Shown: piece by piece, positions 20,399-29,636 of the stretch | Layout: every line of letters starts with the position of its first letter | How positions within the stretch are numbered: position 1 is the first letter of the stretch | From: Frankiaceae bacterium | GTDB lineage: Bacteria > Actinomycetota > Actinomycetes > BP-191 | Direction of reading: 5' to 3' | DNA: 64,000 bases | Assembly: GCA_035556555.1 (NCBI GenBank) | Contig: DATMES010000035.1 | Coordinates: 90,492 to 154,491, forward strand | Position numbers and translations under genes: made by a program | The notes under the pieces: model-generated | Databases searched by the model: none | What the model saw: only the letters and a program-made list of their open reading frames with translations | Told to the model about the DNA's origin: nothing

Positions 20399-20583
20399 CG
20401 CTTGGCGAACGGGGTCGCGTGCACGGAGCGTGACCCTCGCGCTTGCCTGGGCGGACTCGCCCCGATCGGGGTGCGTTTTACGTCGTTTCGGCGCACGGAC
20501 CGCAACCCGGTCCTGCGCGGGGGTTACCGGTGGTTATGGACGATCGTTCGTGCTCGAGGGGTGACTTTGGCGGTCCGAACTCA
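20399..20583 (+). repeat. ~180-bp conserved intergenic element, copy B
   Basis: Starts CGCTTGGCGAA just behind the amidase stop. The core TCGGGGTGCG (20466-20475), 16 nt, then CGCACGGACCGCAACCCGG (from 20492) matches copy A at 7301-7345 with identical spacing. The hairpin is stronger here: GGACCG and CGGTCC around the loop CAACC, extended by GCGCA/TGCGC. The right-hand inverted repeat of copy A has decayed (GTGACTTTGG). Apart from this and the 60-bp hairpin I see nothing in the 390-nt spacer. Confidence 0.6.
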
Positions 20584-20733
20584 CCGCTCGGAGCGTCGGT
20601 CGATCGGGCTACCCCACGCCAGGATGGAAAGGGCTCCCGGTTGCGACAGGACGGTGGAGGCGGGCACTGCGGGTGACCGCGCGTCGCGTCTCGCGAAGCC
20701 CTGCCACCCCGGCGCTTCGGTGGGAAGGCAATT

Positions 20734-20793
20734 TTCGTGATCTTGGCAACGTTTCTGCTGCCCGGGCAGCACAGACGCAGCCAAGATCACGAA
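20734..20793 (+). repeat. 60-bp hairpin repeat R2, copy 1
   Basis: Perfect 14-bp arms TTCGTGATCTTGGC and GCCAAGATCACGAA enclose a 32-nt loop with an inner palindrome (GCTGCCCGGGCAGC). It equals the reverse complement of 49772-49831 with about 7 differences. The right arm provides the last codon and TGA stop of the minus-strand STAND gene. Possibly a bidirectional terminator or mobile palindrome. Confidence 0.8.
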
Positions 20794-23309
20794 GTCGGGC
20801 CGGCGGGACCCGCGCCAGCCGCCACCAGCTCCTCGACGTCGGTCAGGTCGAGGACGGTGTTCGGCGGTACGTCGCCGAGCGCGAGCGCGACGACGCCCGC
20901 GAAGTCCAGCGCCGCCCCGCGCGCCCGCGCCGCCTCGTAGTCCTCCCGCGGCAACGCCGCCGCGATCGCGGCCGCGCGGCGCTCGTACTCCGGCAGCTCC
21001 GACAACGGCAGCCGGGCGCCGAGCCGGTCGCGCATCGCCTCGGACGCGGCGTACACGGCGGCGGCCTTCGAGGGGTCGCCCGACTCCAGCGCGACCATCG
21101 CCACGTCGTCGAGCGAGTCGGTCGCGTCCCACTCGTCCCCCAGCGCGAACCACATCGCCAGAGCGCGGTGCGACAGCACGGTGGCGCGCGCGAGGTCGCC
21201 GGTGGACAGGTGCAGGCGGCCGAGGTTCATGAGCGCCCGGGCGATGCCGAGCTGGTCGCCGGTGCGCGCGAACGGCCGCAGCGTCGCGGCGTACAGCTCG
21301 CGCGCGTCGTCGTAGCGGTGCTGGACGTACGCGAAGACGGCGAGGTTGTTCAGCGCCCGCGCGGTGAGGTCGTCGTCGCCGGCCTCGACGGCGTAGTCGT
21401 GCGAACGCTGCGTGGCCCTGACCGCGCCGTCCACGTCGCCCTCGTCGTACGCGATGGCGCCCCGCTCGCGGCACGCGCGCGCGAGACCCGCCGGGTCGCC
21501 GCCCGCCTGGGCCTCGGTCTCGGCCTCGGCGACGTACGCCTTCGCGGCGTCGAAGTCGGCACGGATGCGGGCCAGCACGGCGGCCGCGATGAGGACCCGT
21601 ACGCGGTCGGGGATCGGCTGTCCCTCGGAGTGCGCGAGCGCGCTCTCCACCGCCTGCCGCGCCTCCGCGAACGCCGCCCGCGCCAGCCAGTACGGCGTCA
21701 GCTGCGCGCAGAGCTCGACCTCCATGACGGCGTCGCCGACGGCGCCGGCGTGGGCGAGCGCGGCGCGGACGTTGGCGCGGTCGGCGTCGATGCGCACCAT
21801 CGCGCGGCGGCTCTGCGAGCCCACGAGCGACGTCGCGCAGCCGCGGACGAGGCCCGCGAAGTGCTCCGCGTGCGCCTGCTCCGCGAGGGCTTGCTCGCCG
21901 CTCTCGGCGAGGCGTTCGAGGGCGTACTCGCGGACGGTCTGCAGCATGACGAACCGCAGCTCGCTGGCCGTGTGGTCGCGGTGCAGCAGGCTCTTCGAGA
22001 CCAGCGACTCGACGCCGTCGTACACGTCGATGGAGAGGCCGCCGCCCGCCGCGGCGAGCGCCTCCGCCGCCTCGAACGTGCACCCGCCGTCGCACGTCGC
22101 GAGCCGCCGGAACAGCGCGCGCTCCTCGCCGTCGAGCAGGTCGTAGTCCCAGTCGAGCGCCGCGCGCAGGGTCTGCTGGCGCTCGGGCAGGTCGCGCGGG
22201 CCGCCGGTCAGCAGCGCGAGCCGCGACGTCAGCCGCGACAGCAGCGCGGCAGGGGTGAGCATGCGGGTCCGCGCGGCCGCGAGCTCGATGGCGAGCGGCA
22301 GGACGTCGAGGCGGCGGCAGACCTCGGCCACGGCCTCGCGCGCCTCGGCGGTGAGGACGACGTTCGGGTTGACCTGCTCGGCGCGGTCGACGAACAGGCG
22401 TACGGCCTCGTCCACCGGCAGCGGGTGGACCTCGACGTCGTGCTCGCCGCGCAGCCGCAGCACCGAACGGCTCGTCGCGAGCACGCGCAGCCCAGGGCAG
22501 GCGGCGAGCAGCTCCGAGACGCGCGGGCCTGCCGCGAGGACGTGCTCGCAGTTGTCGAGGACGAGCAGCTCGCGGCGTTCGCGGAGCCGGTCGATGACAG
22601 CCTCCAGCGGCGTGCGGTCCGGTGCCTCCCTGACCCGCAGCGCGTTGGCGATCGCGCCGACGACGAGGCCGGAGTCGCGGACCCCGCCGAGACTGACGAA
22701 CGTCACCCCGTCGGGGAAACTCCCGCCCGCCCTGTGCGCCGCCTCGATGGCGACCCGGCTCTTGCCGACGCCCCCGGGGCCGGTGAGCGTGACGAGGCGG
22801 ACTCCGTTGCGGCACAGCAGGTCCAGCACCTCGGCGACCTCGGGCTCGCGGCCGACCAGCGCGGTGTACGGCTCGGGGAGGCCGGGTGCGCGCGGCCGTG
22901 TCTCCTCCTCGGCGGGCGGCGCGGCGAGGGCGTTCTCGAACCCCTCCGTGAGCATCACCGCGAGGTCGTCCGCGACCAGCTCCTCCAGCTCCTCGGGCGT
23001 CGTGAACGGCCGGTACGACACCCGGTCGTCGGTCTGGATCTCCTTGAGCAGGACGGTGAGCCGCGGGTCGCGGTCCGGGGCCGGCGCCTTGACGTAGATG
23101 AGCGTCGGGCGGTCGCCGGAGAGGCGGTACTCCTCGTGCGTCTCGTCGTACGCCTGCCAGTACACGCCGACGAACACGTGCGCCTCGTCCAGGAACGTCC
23201 TGTGGTCCACCGGCACGAGCCGCAGCTTGTCGACGGCGCGGCGGACGGCGGCGCGTTCCTCGGCCAGCTCGCCGAGAGCCGAGGACACGAAGACGCGGAG
23301 CCTGCTCAC
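20787..23309 (-). CDS. STAND ATPase: shortened DUF4062, NB-ARC, winged helix, TPR-like repeats
   Basis: 840 aa. GTG start overlaps the stop of the upstream paralogue (GTGA). The N-terminal DUF4062 domain starts RLRVFVSSALGELAEERAAV but lacks two internal blocks present in the paralogue. The NB-ARC ATPase has Walker A TGPGGVGKSR (about 176-185), Walker B LLVLDNCEHV, the sensor VLATSR and LPLAIELAAAR, as in AfsR-type regulators. TPR-like helical repeats fill the C-terminal third (ALNNLAVFAY, ALMNLGRLHL). No HTH or enzyme domain is seen. Family members switch by nucleotide exchange and oligomerise; the trigger and output here are unknown. Confidence 0.9.
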   Translation of the reverse strand: MSRLRVFVSSALGELAEERAAVRRAVDKLRLVPVDHRTFLDEAHVFVGVYWQAYDETHEEYRLSGDRPTLIYVKAPAPDRDPRLTVLLKEIQTDDRVSYRPFTTPEELEELVADDLAVMLTEGFENALAAPPAEEETRPRAPGLPEPYTALVGREPEVAEVLDLLCRNGVRLVTLTGPGGVGKSRVAIEAAHRAGGSFPDGVTFVSLGGVRDSGLVVGAIANALRVREAPDRTPLEAVIDRLRERRELLVLDNCEHVLAAGPRVSELLAACPGLRVLATSRSVLRLRGEHDVEVHPLPVDEAVRLFVDRAEQVNPNVVLTAEAREAVAEVCRRLDVLPLAIELAAARTRMLTPAALLSRLTSRLALLTGGPRDLPERQQTLRAALDWDYDLLDGEERALFRRLATCDGGCTFEAAEALAAAGGGLSIDVYDGVESLVSKSLLHRDHTASELRFVMLQTVREYALERLAESGEQALAEQAHAEHFAGLVRGCATSLVGSQSRRAMVRIDADRANVRAALAHAGAVGDAVMEVELCAQLTPYWLARAAFAEARQAVESALAHSEGQPIPDRVRVLIAAAVLARIRADFDAAKAYVAEAETEAQAGGDPAGLARACRERGAIAYDEGDVDGAVRATQRSHDYAVEAGDDDLTARALNNLAVFAYVQHRYDDARELYAATLRPFARTGDQLGIARALMNLGRLHLSTGDLARATVLSHRALAMWFALGDEWDATDSLDDVAMVALESGDPSKAAAVYAASEAMRDRLGARLPLSELPEYERRAAAIAAALPREDYEAARARGAALDFAGVVALALGDVPPNTVLDLTDVEELVAAGAGPAGPTS

Positions 23310-25972
23310 GAGACCTCGGCGGCGATGCGGCGTTCGAGCGCGGCGTCCACGGTCGCGTCGTCGAGGTCGAGCAGCGGGGGGTCGGCGATCGCGAGCGCCG
23401 CGGCGACCGCCTCGTCGGCGCCCATCCCGCGGCCCGTCTGCCACTCGGTGTCGGCGCGCGGGCCCAGCGCCGCGCGGACGGCGGCGGCGTTGGCGGCGCG
23501 GGCCTCCTGCAGGTACGGCGCCGCCGGCGCGCCGAGCTGCTCGCGCAGCGCCTCGGCCGCGCCGAGCAGCCGTGCCCCCAGCGCGGGGTCCCCGGTCGTC
23601 GGGGCGATGTGCTCGAGCGAGTCGGTGATGTCCCAGCGGCTGCCGAGGCGGGCGTAGCGCGCCAGCGCGCGCAGCATCGCGTCGCGCGCGAGGTCGGTCG
23701 CGCCGACCTGCGCGAGCGCGCCGCCGACGTTGTTCAGCGTGCGCGCCACCGACAGCGAGTCGCCGAGCTCGCGCAGCACGGCCAGCGCCTCGGCGTACAT
23801 CGGCAGGCTGCCGCGCACGTCGCCCGCCGACTCCGTGGAGAGCGCGAGGTTGTTGAGCGACTGGGCCTCGCCGACCCGGTCGCCGATGGAACGGAACGAC
23901 ACGATCGCCTGCCGGAAGTACTCGCGCGCCGTGTCGTGGTCGTCCGACTCGCCCGCGACGATGCCGAGGTCCTTGAGGCAGCGCGCGCGGCGGCAGAGGT
24001 CGCCCAGCTCCTCGTCGATGCGCAGCGACTCCGCGAGCAGTTCGCGCGCCGTCTCGAAGTCGAGCCGCGCCCGCGCCAGGTGCGCCGCGCCCGTCAGCGC
24101 CTGCGAGCGCTGGACGCTGACCTCGCCGCGGGTGCGGACGAGGGCGTCGTTCAGCCAGAACGCCCCCTCCGCGAGGTGCCCGTGCATCTCCCACAGCGGC
24201 GCGAGGCCGGCCGCGAGACGCAGCGCGACCGCATCGTCCCTGGCGTGCTGCAACGCCTCGAGGACGTTGCGGCGCTCGGCCTCCAGCGCGTCGACCCAGC
24301 GGACCTGCTCGGGTCCGTACGGGTCCGCCGACTCCAGGAACCGCACGAGGTACGCCGCGTGCGCCTGCCGTACGGCCGCCTCCTCGCCGGACGCCGCGAG
24401 GTGGCCGAGGGCGTACTCGCGGACCACCCCCAGCATCGCGAAGCGCGGCTCGCCGCCGGTGTCGTGGCGGACGAGGCTCTTACCGACGAGCGAGGCGACG
24501 ATGTCCAGGGGGTCGCCGGTCAGACCCTCGGCCAGCGCCTCGGCGAGCTCCAGCGTGAAGCCGCCCGCGCAGACCCCGAGGCGACGGAACACCGTCTGCT
24601 CGTCCGGCGTCAGCAGCTCGTGGTCCCAGTCCAGGGTCGCGCGCAGGGTCTGGTGGCGTTCGGGGAGGTCGCGGGCGCCGCCGGTGAGGACGGCGAGGCG
24701 GTTGGCGAGCCGGTCGCGCAGCGCCGTCGGCGAGAAGATCCGGATGCGCGCGGCGGCCAGCTCGATGGCCAGCGGTACGCCGTCCAGCGCGCGGCAGATG
24801 TCGACCAGCGCCGGCGCGTCGTCCTCGCTCGGCTCCCAGTGCGGCACCGTCGACCGCGCGACCTCGAGGAACAGCCGCCCCGCCCCCGTCTGCTCCAGCA
24901 CCGCGAGCGTCGCGCGCTCCGCGGGCACGTCGAGCGGCGCCAGCGGGTACTCGTGCTCGGCCCGGACGTCGAGCACCGCGCGGCTCGTGACGAGGACGCG
25001 GACGTTGCGGCACAGGCGAAGCAGCGTCGTCAGGGCGGCGGCCGCACCGAGCAGGCGTTCGCCGCCGTCGAGCACCACGAGCAGGTGCCGGTCCCCGATC
25101 GCCGCCGCGATCGTCTCCTCCGCGGGGCGGCCCGGCTGCTCGCGGATGCCGAGCGACTGCAGCACGGCGACCGGTGCCAGCGTCGCGTCGGAGAGGTCCG
25201 AGAGGCCGGCCCAGACGACCGTACGTCCCTCGGCCACCTCGCGTTCGGCGACCTCCAGCGCGACGCGGCTCTTGCCGATGCCGCCGGGCCCGCTGACCGT
25301 GACGACGCGGACGTCGTCGCGGGCGAGCAGCGCGCGGACCCGGTCGACGTCGCGTTCGCGGCCGACCAGCGGCGTCGGCGCGACGGGCAGTGCCGTCGGC
25401 TCGACGCGCACGGTGTCGTGCGCCGGCTCCGCGTCCGTCGCGCGGCTGACCTCGAAGACCTCGGTGAGCAGTGCGGCGAGGTCGTCGGCGACCAGCTCCT
25501 CCAGCTCCTCCGCCGTCGTGAAGGAGCGGTAGGAGACGCGATCGTCGCTCTTGATCTGCTCGAGCAGCTCCGCCAGCCGCGGCTCCCTGTCGGGGGCCGG
25601 GGCCTTGACGTACATGAGCTTCGGGCGGTCGCCGGAGAGGCGGTACTCGTCCTCCAGGCCGCTGATCGCCTCCTCGGGCGCGACCCAGCCGTACCGCTGC
25701 CAGTAGACGCCGACGAAGACGTGCGACTGGTCGAGGTACGCGCGGTACAGCTCGCGCGGCGGGTGGGGTCTCGCCCCGGCCTCGAACATCACCGGCGCGA
25801 GCCGCAGCTTGGTGACGGCGCGGCGTACGGCGGCGCGTTCGGTCGCGAGCTCGCCGAGGGTGGAGGAGATGAAGACGCGGAGCCGCTGGTCCGGGGTACG
25901 GATCACCGAACGGCGTGCGCGCGGCGCGGGCACGTCGACCGCGGGGACCTCGGTCTGGCTCACCGCGTCCAC
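23306..25972 (-). CDS. STAND ATPase: full DUF4062, NB-ARC, winged helix, TPR-like repeats
   Basis: About 888 aa with GTG 25972 as start (GTG 25963 is equally possible; neither has a clear ribosome site). DUF4062 at about 31-180 begins RLRVFISSTLGELATERAAV and keeps FEAGARPHPPREL, VFVGVYWQRYGW and LEDEYRLSGDRPKLMYVK. NB-ARC has Walker A SGPGGIGKSR (about 226-235), LLVVLDGGERLL, VLVTSR and LPLAIELAAAR. C-terminal TPR-like repeats (SLNNLALSTE, TLNNVGGALA). DUF4062 also caps eukaryotic NACHT proteins such as TEP1/NWD1. The coupled pair suggests one complex, possibly a conflict or stress-response switch; that is inference. Confidence 0.88.
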   Translation of the reverse strand: MDAVSQTEVPAVDVPAPRARRSVIRTPDQRLRVFISSTLGELATERAAVRRAVTKLRLAPVMFEAGARPHPPRELYRAYLDQSHVFVGVYWQRYGWVAPEEAISGLEDEYRLSGDRPKLMYVKAPAPDREPRLAELLEQIKSDDRVSYRSFTTAEELEELVADDLAALLTEVFEVSRATDAEPAHDTVRVEPTALPVAPTPLVGRERDVDRVRALLARDDVRVVTVSGPGGIGKSRVALEVAEREVAEGRTVVWAGLSDLSDATLAPVAVLQSLGIREQPGRPAEETIAAAIGDRHLLVVLDGGERLLGAAAALTTLLRLCRNVRVLVTSRAVLDVRAEHEYPLAPLDVPAERATLAVLEQTGAGRLFLEVARSTVPHWEPSEDDAPALVDICRALDGVPLAIELAAARIRIFSPTALRDRLANRLAVLTGGARDLPERHQTLRATLDWDHELLTPDEQTVFRRLGVCAGGFTLELAEALAEGLTGDPLDIVASLVGKSLVRHDTGGEPRFAMLGVVREYALGHLAASGEEAAVRQAHAAYLVRFLESADPYGPEQVRWVDALEAERRNVLEALQHARDDAVALRLAAGLAPLWEMHGHLAEGAFWLNDALVRTRGEVSVQRSQALTGAAHLARARLDFETARELLAESLRIDEELGDLCRRARCLKDLGIVAGESDDHDTAREYFRQAIVSFRSIGDRVGEAQSLNNLALSTESAGDVRGSLPMYAEALAVLRELGDSLSVARTLNNVGGALAQVGATDLARDAMLRALARYARLGSRWDITDSLEHIAPTTGDPALGARLLGAAEALREQLGAPAAPYLQEARAANAAAVRAALGPRADTEWQTGRGMGADEAVAAALAIADPPLLDLDDATVDAALERRIAAEVS

Positions 25973-26106
25973 GATAGGAACGCCGCGCGTGGCGCGTCCC
26001 GGGAACGCCCGAAACGCCCGCCCGGCTTGCGCCGTTCGCCCCGGTTTGCGCTCGTGACTCGCTGAAAGTGCTGCGCCACAGCGCGTTCCGGCGCACACTG
26101 TCCGGC

Positions 26107-26643
26107 ATGCTCCGCAAGACTCTGGCCCACGCCGCTGTCGCGTGCGCCGTCGCGACGGGTGTCGTCGCCGGCGCCGCGGCGCCCGCGTGGGCGCCCAAGT
26201 ACATCCTCGGCGCGCTCGCGTTCGGCGACTGCGAGGTGGCGGGGGAGCCGTTGTTCAACGGCGACTTCACCATCGAGTCGTTCGGGGCGAAGGACGGGCA
26301 GCTGCTCGCGACCGCGATGGTCAACGGTTCCTGCGTCGACGGCCTCGACGTCGTCGGCTCCGTACCGCCGGGCGTCTACACGTTCCCCATCACGGTGACG
26401 ACCGAGTGCGTGACCGAGTCGGCGGTCATCGAGATCCGGCCTGGCGCGACGACCGTCGCGGGCGCCGTCGGCGACGAGAAGGTGGACTTCACGCTCGACC
26501 TGTCGCGCACCGTCGTGGACGTCATCTGGATGGAGGGCGACCCCGAGTCCGAGCGGGCGAAGATCTGCGCGGTGGCGCGCGCGTCCGGCCGTACCGCCAC
26601 CCAGCAGGCGCGCCTGCTCAACGCGCTGTTCCTGCGGATCTGA
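26107..26643 (+). CDS. Secreted protein of unknown function
   Basis: 178 aa from ATG 26107 (MLRKTLAHAAVACAVATG). A signal peptide ends near AAAPAWA. The mature part is beta-rich with cysteines in GDCEV, NGSCVD, TTECV and KICAV, likely two disulfides. No recognised domain. Its TGA overlaps the start of the next gene (TGATG), so the two are cotranslated although one is exported and the other cytosolic. Confidence 0.78.
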   Translation: MLRKTLAHAAVACAVATGVVAGAAAPAWAPKYILGALAFGDCEVAGEPLFNGDFTIESFGAKDGQLLATAMVNGSCVDGLDVVGSVPPGVYTFPITVTTECVTESAVIEIRPGATTVAGAVGDEKVDFTLDLSRTVVDVIWMEGDPESERAKICAVARASGRTATQQARLLNALFLRI

Positions 26644-26993
26644 TGGAACGCGCACTCGGCATCGGCGGCGTGTTCTTCCGGGCGAAGGACGCGGAGGCGC
26701 TGAACCGCTGGTACGCCGAGCAGCTCGGCGTCGCGGGCATCGAGATCTGGCACCAGGAGCCGGGGCCGACGGTGTGGTCGGCGTTCGGCGAGGACACGAC
26801 GTACTTCGGCCGCGCCGAGCAGCAGACGATGGTCAACTTCCGCGTCCGCGACCTCGACGCGATGCTCGCGCAGCTGCGCGCGGCCGGTGCCGACGTGGAC
26901 GACAAGACCGAGTCGGACGAGCAGGGGCGCTTCGGCTGGGCGAGCGACCCCGAGGGCAACCGCTTCGAGCTCTGGGAGCCCGCGGACGCCTGA
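26643..26993 (+). CDS. VOC/glyoxalase-like protein
   Basis: 116 aa, a single vicinal-oxygen-chelate module set: GGVFFRAKDAEALNRWYAEQ, then VNFRVRDLDAMLAQLRAAGA and ASDPEGNRFELWEP. The C-terminal metal-ligand Glu (FELWE) is present, but the N-terminal His normally found after the first strand is not evident, so metal binding is doubtful. Function cannot be narrowed beyond small-molecule binding or modification. Start overlaps the preceding stop. Confidence 0.85.
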   Translation: MERALGIGGVFFRAKDAEALNRWYAEQLGVAGIEIWHQEPGPTVWSAFGEDTTYFGRAEQQTMVNFRVRDLDAMLAQLRAAGADVDDKTESDEQGRFGWASDPEGNRFELWEPADA

Positions 26994-27114
26994 CCGGCCC
27001 GCGCGCCGCCCCCGCTTGCCCAGCTTCCCGTGCGCGCGAGCACGCGAGGAGTCGTCCAGCACTGGAAGCTCGGGTCCGGGCCGGGCGCGCCAGGGGGGCG
27101 TCGCGCGACGACGG

Positions 27115-28311
27115 CTAGCGCGCCACGCCGGGCTGGCACCACAGCGTGCGGCGGCCCGCGGGCACGAACTCGATCTTCCGCGGCGCCGGCGGGCGGACCG
27201 GCGCCTTCGCGGGCGTTCCGCTCCGGTCGTACCGCAGGATGTCGATGCCCTTCTCGATGTCGACGGCGTAGACGATCTCGGGCGTGATCCAGTACGCCGC
27301 GATCGTCGCGCCGGCCACGGGGGCGTAGTAGCCGACCTCGTCGATGCCGCCCTTGCGGTCCACGTCGAGGAAGCGGACGCCGTGCTCGAAGAAGCCGGCC
27401 GCGATCAGCCCGCCGTCCTTGAACGTCGGGTGCTGCTGGAACCACATCGCCGTGCAGCCCGCGGCGCCGGCGGCGGGGGAGCCGTCGACGAACGTGCCGT
27501 TCGAGACGCGGAACTCGCCGACCTTGCGGAACGTCTTCGCGTCCCACGTCATGATCGCGCCCGAGTCGCGGTCGCAGATGCCGCTGAACGGCGTCTCGCC
27601 CTGCACGAGGAAGAACTTGTCGCGGCCCTGGCGCGGCCACCGGTTGGAGTGGATGAGGCGGTTGTCGCTCGTCGTGCCGGTCTTGACGACGCGCGGCTTC
27701 GTCGGCGTACGACGCGCGTCGAGGAGGCGGATCGTGCGGCTCGCCGTGAGCACCATGCCGGGGGAGACCTCGGTGACGTCGAAGCCGTCGTTCTTCGGCA
27801 GCGAGCCCCAGCTGCCCGCGACGCGCGGGGCGGACGGCTTGCGCAGGTCGACGATCGTGCCGCGCGAGCCGTACGCGTAGGCGCACTTCAGCACGCAGGT
27901 GAACGTGTGGTCGCGCATGTTCGGCAGCGAGGCGATCTGCTTCGGCGCGGCCTTGTTGCTGACGTCGTAGACCTGCAACGTCCCCAGCGCGCCCTGCTCG
28001 TCGTTGAGCAGCAGGATCTTGCCGTTGGTGTCGACGTCCTCGGCGGGGAAGTTGAAGCCGACCGGCGTCACCGACAGCGGCTTCGGCAGCGCGGGGTCGG
28101 AGACGTCGTAGATCGAGAACGACTTCGAGCCGGAGACGTAGAGCGTCGTGCCGAGCAGCCGCGCGCCGGTGGCCGCGCCCGCCTCGAGCGGGATCGTCGC
28201 GACGAACGTGACGTTCGGGGACGTGACCACGGAGTCGTAGGGCCGCGCCTCGCTCACCGGGGCGGAGACGGCGAGCGCCGTGACGGCGAGCGCGACGGTG
28301 ACTGCTCTCAT
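27115..28311 (-). CDS. Secreted LVIVD-type beta-propeller protein
   Basis: 398 aa. Signal peptide 1-22 (cleavage near SEARP). The body has repeated YDVSDPALPKPL- and YDVSNKAAPKQI-type units, then DLRKPSAPRVAG, WDAKTFRKVGEF and RFLDVDRKGGIDEVGYYAP, as in LVIVD-repeat propellers found on bacterial surfaces. Role unknown; such proteins bind or display. Convergent with the VOC gene across a 121-nt GC-rich gap without clear features; divergent from the sugar dehydrogenase-like gene. Confidence 0.82.
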   Translation of the reverse strand: MRAVTVALAVTALAVSAPVSEARPYDSVVTSPNVTFVATIPLEAGAATGARLLGTTLYVSGSKSFSIYDVSDPALPKPLSVTPVGFNFPAEDVDTNGKILLLNDEQGALGTLQVYDVSNKAAPKQIASLPNMRDHTFTCVLKCAYAYGSRGTIVDLRKPSAPRVAGSWGSLPKNDGFDVTEVSPGMVLTASRTIRLLDARRTPTKPRVVKTGTTSDNRLIHSNRWPRQGRDKFFLVQGETPFSGICDRDSGAIMTWDAKTFRKVGEFRVSNGTFVDGSPAAGAAGCTAMWFQQHPTFKDGGLIAAGFFEHGVRFLDVDRKGGIDEVGYYAPVAGATIAAYWITPEIVYAVDIEKGIDILRYDRSGTPAKAPVRPPAPRKIEFVPAGRRTLWCQPGVAR

Positions 28312-28417
28312 GCCGCACGCGATTCGACGTGCGGGAGCCGCGTCCTGCCGTCGCGCGAGGAACCGGGGTGAGCGCCGTCACCTGTGCGGGGGGTCACCGA
28401 CCTGGGAGGGAACGCGC

Positions 28418-29599
28418 ATGGCGAGGACGACGAAGGCGTTCGGGGCTCTCTGCCTGACGGCGGCGCTGCTGCCGATGACGCAGACCGCGACCGCGCTGCC
28501 CGGGGTGGGTGTGGTGGCGGTGCCGGTGGCGGTGTTCACGACGCCGACGTACCTGACGCACGCCCCCGGCGACCCCACCGGGGTCTACGTCACCGAGCGG
28601 GCCGGCACCATCAAGGTGGCGCGCGGCAACCCGGCGGCGACGACGACGTTCCTCGACATCACGACGCGCGTCAGCATCACCGGCGAGGGCGGTCTGCTGT
28701 CCGTGGCGTTCGCGCCCGACTACGTCACCAGCGGCAAGCTCTACGTCTACTACGCCAACCTCGACGGCGACATCGAGATCGACGAGTTCACGCGCAACGG
28801 CGCCGTGGCCGACCCGGCGTCGCGCCGTACCGTGCTCGTCATCCCGCACCGTGACTTCTCCAACCACTACGGCGCGCAGCTGCAGTTCGGGCCAGACGGC
28901 TACCTGTACATCGGCACGGGCGACGGCGGTGGCGGCGGCGACCCGCTCGGCAACGGGCAGAACCTCGGCGCGCTGCTCGGCAAGATGCTGCGCATCGACC
29001 CGCGCCAGTCGGGCACGGCGGCGTACACCGTGCCGGCGTCGAACCCGTTCGTCTCCGTGTCGGGGGCCCGGCCGGAGATCTGGGCGTACGGCCTGCGCAA
29101 CCCGTTCCGCTTCTCGTTCGACCGCGCCAACGGCGACCTCACCATCGGCGACGTCGGGCAGAGCACGCGCGAGGAGGTCGACTACGTGCCGGCCGGCTCC
29201 GCGGGCGGCTTCAACTTCGGCTGGAACATCTTCGAGGGGACGTTCCAGTTCCGGCCGGGCACGCTGACCAACCACACGCCCCCGGTCCTCGAGCGGCCGC
29301 GCAACATGGGCTTCTGCACGTCCATCACCGGCGGGTACGTCATCCGCGACCCCGGGGTGCCGTCGCTGCAGGGCGACTACGTGTACGGCGACTACTGCAC
29401 CGGCTCGCTGCGCGTCGCGCGCCTCCAGCTCCCGGGTGCCGTCAACGACCGTGCGCTCAACGCGAACGTGCCCAACCTGTCGTCGTTCGGCGAGGACGCG
29501 GCGGGCTGCGTGTACGCGATCTCGCTGTCGGGCCCGGTGTTCCGGCTCGTGGAGGACCAGACGTCGCTCACCGCGCCGTGCGCCCTGCCGGTGCGGTGA
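28418..29599 (+). CDS. Secreted PQQ-dependent sugar dehydrogenase-like protein (GSDH family)
   Basis: 393 aa. ATG at 28418 with GGGAGGG upstream; the frame is open earlier but without coding character. Signal peptide to about residue 26 (TATALPG). Six-bladed propeller of the soluble glucose/sorbosone dehydrogenase family: GGLLSVAFAPDY, NHYGAQLQFGPDGYLYIGTG, RPEIWAYGLRNPFRFSFD, GDVGQSTREEVDYV. Members oxidise sugars or related molecules with PQQ; many actinobacterial ones have no tested substrate. No PQQ synthesis genes are nearby. Confidence 0.88.
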   Translation: MARTTKAFGALCLTAALLPMTQTATALPGVGVVAVPVAVFTTPTYLTHAPGDPTGVYVTERAGTIKVARGNPAATTTFLDITTRVSITGEGGLLSVAFAPDYVTSGKLYVYYANLDGDIEIDEFTRNGAVADPASRRTVLVIPHRDFSNHYGAQLQFGPDGYLYIGTGDGGGGGDPLGNGQNLGALLGKMLRIDPRQSGTAAYTVPASNPFVSVSGARPEIWAYGLRNPFRFSFDRANGDLTIGDVGQSTREEVDYVPAGSAGGFNFGWNIFEGTFQFRPGTLTNHTPPVLERPRNMGFCTSITGGYVIRDPGVPSLQGDYVYGDYCTGSLRVARLQLPGAVNDRALNANVPNLSSFGEDAAGCVYAISLSGPVFRLVEDQTSLTAPCALPVR

Positions 29600-29636
29600 C
29601 CCGGGCCGGAGCGTTCGTCCGGCCCGGGCCCTGCCG

